From Neobacillus endophyticus (lineage in GTDB: Bacteria; Bacillota; Bacilli; Bacillales; Cytobacillaceae), in NCBI RefSeq assembly GCF_013248975.1, contig NZ_JABRWH010000001.1:2872001-2936000 (forward strand): a stretch of 64,000 bases of DNA, given 5' to 3'. Positions 60,657 to 64,000 of this stretch are shown piece by piece (within the stretch, counting starts at the first letter, position 1; every line of letters begins with the position of its first letter). The translations under genes were made by a program, and so were the position numbers. The notes beneath the pieces were generated by a model. That model saw nothing but the letters and a program-made list of their open reading frames with translations, was not told the DNA's origin and ran no database searches.

Positions 60657-60696
60657 AAAAATGCTTGGATGTATGCTTATCCAAGCATTTCATTTA
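60657..60696. terminator. Terminator after DUF1835 gene
   Basis: AAATGCTTGGAT / ATCCAAGCATTT, 12-bp perfect stem with an 8-base loop. The following CATTTACTTTATTT is T-rich; on the other strand A-rich flanks allow it to serve the convergent gene too. Confidence 0.75.
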
Positions 60697-60762
60697 CTTT
60701 ATTTGAAATAGCCAATCCCTCAAAAAAAGGAGATACTGCTTTATGTATTATTAATGTATTTG

Positions 60763-61266
60763 TTAATTCTCAGTGCATTTATCCCAATCAATGGGCTTTA
60801 GTTTAAGTTTAACTCCTTTAATTTCATGGACTGACATTACAACCCAAACTTCACCCTTTTTATGCAAAATCTTTATAACGTTGTTTCCATCAATTCTTTT
60901 ATAAAGAAAATATCCCTGTGAACCTGCTAAACCATTCTTTAAGAACAATCTCATTGTTCCAATACTTTGACCTACAAATAAATGTTGTAAGGAAATTTTA
61001 TCAGAATGGTCATTAAGGTTATCCCCGACTTTTAAATTTAAGTCATCATTTGTAACTTCTTGATATTCTGATAAATCAAGATTATAGCTCTTAACAATAT
61101 CTTTTAAAACGATGTTATCAAATTCATTTCGTTGCCTTTCAAATTCAACAATACAAACTCTTTTTGGAGGCTTTCCTCCTTTTGAATCGGCAAATACAGT
61201 TACATTATTTGTTCCGCAAATAATAACACTGAACATAAGTAATATAAAGGAAACCCTTTTATTCAT
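60763..61266 (-). CDS. Secreted uncharacterised protein
   Basis: 167 residues. Signal peptide MNKRVSFILLMFSVIICGTN with a likely cleavage after VFA in NVTVFADS. Mature part KRVCIVEFERQRNEFDNIVL, IGTMRLFLKNGLAG, VWVVMSVHEIKG. No lipobox. GATGAGGAATG upstream. Not recognised. Confidence 0.7.
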   Translation of the reverse strand: MNKRVSFILLMFSVIICGTNNVTVFADSKGGKPPKRVCIVEFERQRNEFDNIVLKDIVKSYNLDLSEYQEVTNDDLNLKVGDNLNDHSDKISLQHLFVGQSIGTMRLFLKNGLAGSQGYFLYKRIDGNNVIKILHKKGEVWVVMSVHEIKGVKLKLKPIDWDKCTEN

Positions 61267-61396
61267 TCCTCATCACCCTAAAATGTATTTAGGAGTATTT
61301 TGCCCCAGTCCATTACAGATATCCTTTTTTTAGTAGAGGTGCGTTAGTTTAACAAAAAAATCAAAATCATTCTTTAGTAGAGCTAAGCACATTAAA

Positions 61397-61430
61397 AAGA
61401 GGACTGTCCTATATAAAATGGACAGCCCGT
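61397..61430 (-). terminator. Terminator of the sigma/anti-sigma operon
   Basis: Minus strand GGGCTGTCC / GGACAGTCC around an ATTTTATATA loop, followed by TCTTTTTA; 14 bases past the DUF4179 stop. Confidence 0.75.
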
Positions 61431-61443
61431 TTAGTTCACTATG

Positions 61444-62589
61444 TTATTTCTTCAGTTCAATTACAATATCTTTTAATACAAATTCTTCTTTTCCTTTCCC
61501 TGACTTCTCTGGTAGTTTCATTGCCTTTTCTTTTCCATCATTTGATATTTCTACAGACCCAAAATTATGGGAATTGTTATCTCTTAAGGTAATATGTGGA
61601 GTTACAATAAGTTTCGTTGCTTTTGGGTTTAATTTCCCGAAAGTTTTACTCCAACTCATATTATAAGAATCTTTCCCTGTTCCTCCATTTTCTTGACCAG
61701 AGTAGATATTCCCTAAGTCATCTTTAATCTCTAATTCAACATCGACCCCATCCCATGTGTTTCTTACCTCATGTGAAACTATTTGGTCGTAATAAACAAT
61801 AAAGGACATTGGGGTGACAGATAATTTGTCTATCTTTACTTTTACACCATTTTGTTTTGAACTGCGGTCACTTAATTGCATTGTACTCTTAATAGCATTT
61901 AGGCTAAAATTAAAATTCCAATTTCCTTTTATCTCTGTGTGATTATCAGGGTTCTGCAATTCGTCAATATTCCATTTTATGTTAGCGATATCTAATGTTT
62001 TATCCTCCAGATTACTAACCGTTATTATACCTACATATTTATCTGTATCAATTTTTGTAATTCTACCCGTTCCACCAAGTGCATGTATCCCTTCTATATT
62101 AGGCATAGAAATTCCAGCGTGTTCACCTAAATCTTGTTTACTTTCAATTGAATAAGTCAATGTAACTGTTTTCCCATCAAAGACCGCATCATTAAGGGAT
62201 ATTTTGATTCCGTTACTTTCCTGTGTAAGATTGATTTCTTTTGAGAATTGCTTGTAGTGGTAATACAATCCTTTTTCTGTATCCTTAGAAACATTACCTT
62301 GGATTGAGTTATCATTTGTTTCATTATCGAAATATCGAAAAATATTCTCAATAACAGGGATGTTTTTAGCATAAGTTGGAAATGTTAATCCAAATGTTGT
62401 AGCGGATAAGCCGACTAAAACGGATGCTACTGCAACATTCCTTTTCCAACTCTTCAATTTTCCTTTTTGTTTTATTGAATTTTTTAGTGAGGCCTTTACT
62501 TTAGCTTTTTCGAGTTCACTAACTTCTATTTCTTCAAATTCATCCGCATCTATGTTGATATGGTTTAGTAGTTCATAAATGTCCTTCAT
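61444..62589 (-). CDS. DUF4179 anti-sigma factor-like membrane protein
   Basis: 381 residues. Cytoplasmic N-terminal 50 residues, one membrane helix (VAVASVLVGLSATTFGLTFP), then an extracytoplasmic region with DUF4179 (NIPVIENIFRYFDN) and a C-terminal DUF5643-like beta domain (KVKIDKLSVTPMSFIVYYDQ). In the family the N-terminus binds the partner sigma factor. Start overlaps the sigma stop by 4 bases. Confidence 0.85.
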   Translation of the reverse strand: MKDIYELLNHINIDADEFEEIEVSELEKAKVKASLKNSIKQKGKLKSWKRNVAVASVLVGLSATTFGLTFPTYAKNIPVIENIFRYFDNETNDNSIQGNVSKDTEKGLYYHYKQFSKEINLTQESNGIKISLNDAVFDGKTVTLTYSIESKQDLGEHAGISMPNIEGIHALGGTGRITKIDTDKYVGIITVSNLEDKTLDIANIKWNIDELQNPDNHTEIKGNWNFNFSLNAIKSTMQLSDRSSKQNGVKVKIDKLSVTPMSFIVYYDQIVSHEVRNTWDGVDVELEIKDDLGNIYSGQENGGTGKDSYNMSWSKTFGKLNPKATKLIVTPHITLRDNNSHNFGSVEISNDGKEKAMKLPEKSGKGKEEFVLKDIVIELKK

Positions 62590-63152
62590 ATGCTATTCTC
62601 CTTTAACTTTAGGCTGGTAGCTCTTTTATTAAGTTTCATTTTTCCTCTATAAATCCGATTATCTACGGAGGCTTTAGTTAAGCCGAGTTTTAATGCAATT
62701 TCTACAGTATTTAATCCTAAGAAGAACCTCATGATAAAAATATCTCGGTCAATTGGTTCTAAATGATTAATTAATCTGATTAGTTCGGCTCTGTCTTCCA
62801 GAATAATGAGTTCATCTTCTGCCGATTTTTCTACATTCAAATCCATATCATTAGAGGCGAGTTCTACCTTCTTAGTCACCTTCCTGTAATAATCAATAGA
62901 TTTAAATTTAGCTATTGTACAAACCCATTTCTTGAAATCATTTGAAGCTCCATGAAACTTATCCGCATTATTCCAGATAGAAAGAAAAATATCATTGATA
63001 CATTCCTCAATGACACCTTGGTTTTCAAGAGGGGTGAGGACTTTAAATGTAATCCCCTTGATTATTGGTAAATATTTATCAACTATAAATTCTAATGCGT
63101 CTTCCTTTTGTCGTTTTAATCGTTGTATAAAATTTGCATCATTTGACGTCAT
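62586..63152 (-). CDS. ECF-type sigma factor
   Basis: 188 residues from ATG 63152 (AAGGAG nine bases upstream; the frame extends further but without a ribosome site). Sigma-2: FIQRLKRQKEDALEFIVDKY, EECINDIFLSIWNNADKF, FKSIDYYRKV. Sigma-4: IFIMRFFLGLNTVEIALKLG, LTKASVDNRIYRGKMKL. Paired with the DUF4179 anti-sigma gene, it probably responds to an envelope signal and drives its own operon. Confidence 0.9.
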   Translation of the reverse strand: MTSNDANFIQRLKRQKEDALEFIVDKYLPIIKGITFKVLTPLENQGVIEECINDIFLSIWNNADKFHGASNDFKKWVCTIAKFKSIDYYRKVTKKVELASNDMDLNVEKSAEDELIILEDRAELIRLINHLEPIDRDIFIMRFFLGLNTVEIALKLGLTKASVDNRIYRGKMKLNKRATSLKLKENSI

Positions 63153-63501
63153 GTAGCCATTCTCCTTATTTTTTTGTAAAAGGCTTTTACACCTTATACA
63201 ACGTATTGAAAAAGGATTTTTCTCGCAATACAAGAAAATTTTTCAATTTTATTAGTCTATCATAGAAAGAAATAAAGAAATCCTTTGGTGATTATTGATT
63301 GGTAAAATAATCATATCTTTTATTTTGTTATTACGTAAAATGAACAAGATATTTATGTGATGGATAAAGGCTTTAACGGAGTTATGAGAGAAGGCCAGGA
63401 ATGTCAAGAAGGGGAGGGAAAAGCAAATAGTTGGGAATTTGATGATAATTTATTGTTCTATGCTATGCTAATTATATAAAATCTTAATTTGGAGAGGTCT
63501 T

Positions 63502-64000
63502 ATGGGGGAGCAATTTATTTATGATATGACTACACATCAAGATACAATCGGCTCAATGAGCAAATTATTGGGTTTGGATGAACGACAAATTACAAAATAC
63601 TGTGCAAGTCATAAAGATGATTATGATGTAGAGGGATTTTTAAGTTTGTTAGGATTAAGTGAAGATTCTCTCTTGGATTATGAGATTTGTCTAACTTCAT
63701 TGCATGTCACTACAGATAAGGATAATTGTTCGTCCGTAAAGAGGTATGGACTTTTAAATTTGCAACAAGCCCTCATAAATGACACACCTTTAAGGAGTTA
63801 TTTGGAGGACTTTGATGTTTTCATAGAAATTGATAAGAAGCAAATTCAATTTCGCGATAAGGTATTTGATATTAGCAAAGAATATAATGGCATACATGAA
63901 CCGATTGATTGGATTATCTACAAATTATATAGAGACTTCCAACTAAATTCATTCTTTTATTCTGACAATGTGCTTAAATATGGCGGAGGGATTAGAAGGA
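63502..64000 (+). CDS. Uncharacterised protein, 3' end outside window
   Basis: ATG 63502 after TTGGAGAGGTC opens a frame of at least 166 residues: MGEQFIYDMTTHQDTIGSMS, LGLDERQITKYCASHKDDYD, DFDVFIEIDKKQIQFRDKVF, ending at the edge with YGGGIRR. Soluble, acidic; no family recognised. Confidence 0.7.
   Translation, partial: MGEQFIYDMTTHQDTIGSMSKLLGLDERQITKYCASHKDDYDVEGFLSLLGLSEDSLLDYEICLTSLHVTTDKDNCSSVKRYGLLNLQQALINDTPLRSYLEDFDVFIEIDKKQIQFRDKVFDISKEYNGIHEPIDWIIYKLYRDFQLNSFFYSDNVLKYGGGIRR

Overview
The window looks like chromosome of a low-GC, spore-forming Bacillaceae (Bacillus sensu lato). Supporting signs are Shine-Dalgarno sites of the GGAGG type, a CYP102A (P450 BM3-type) fusion, a T-box leader, BlaI/BlaR1, ECF41 and DUF4179 anti-sigma genes, a spoVR remnant and a sigma-K-like promoter. 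The species cannot be fixed from the sequence alone.

Layout. 0-2.2 kb: a CPBP membrane protease (cut by the window edge) diverges from an Rgg-like regulator, with a perfect 22-bp palindrome between them, then a truncated acetyltransferase. 2.4-6.5 kb (minus strand): two glycosyltransferases, a small unknown protein and an Asp-box propeller protein, possibly a spore-surface set. 6.8-10.9 kb: a spoVR fragment, then a complete CYP102A gene whose upstream TetR-type regulator survives only as a C-terminal stump ending at a 266-bp MITE-like element. 11.2-13.2 kb: a 538-bp doxX unit in three near-identical tandem copies beside an Rrf2-type regulator. 13.4-37 kb: an accessory region of mostly single, mostly plus-strand genes (lipoproteins, acetyltransferases, cupin, SRPBCC, DUF4279, tiny membrane proteins) and small operons (MarR/membrane/methyltransferase, BlaI/BlaR1-like, MarR/serine hydrolase, ECF41/FAD oxidoreductase, XRE/DUF2975). 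It is punctuated by about 20 copies of one structured intergenic repeat, all on the plus strand. A T-box leader of isoleucine type is followed by an ileS stump and then ilvA, so an ileS switch now appears to sit in front of isoleucine biosynthesis.

37-45 kb is gene-poor and full of decayed genes (yjdF-like, others), with a possible IS200/IS605-type RNA remnant and a large protein with two HNH-type zinc nuclease domains. 44.7-49.7 kb is a dead integrative element: tyrosine recombinase remnant, HTH/excisionase-like gene, and a rolling-circle (HUH) rep gene split in frame by an intact IS21-family element with a 5-bp target duplication. 50-51 kb holds an hsdR tail and another decayed gene. 51.3-53.2 kb is a compact three-gene unit (unknown protein, SecB-like chaperone, probable PD-(D/E)XK nuclease), the best candidate for an undescribed defence or toxin-antitoxin-chaperone system. 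53.6-60.6 kb: a tRNA-like fragment, an apparently intact tyrosine recombinase and a series of small uncharacterised genes. 60.7-64 kb: a secreted protein, an ECF sigma/anti-sigma pair and the start of an unknown gene.

The two points most worth follow-up are the plus-strand repeat family, whose hairpin keeps pairing through G-U wobbles and compensatory changes, and the SecB-like/nuclease unit.
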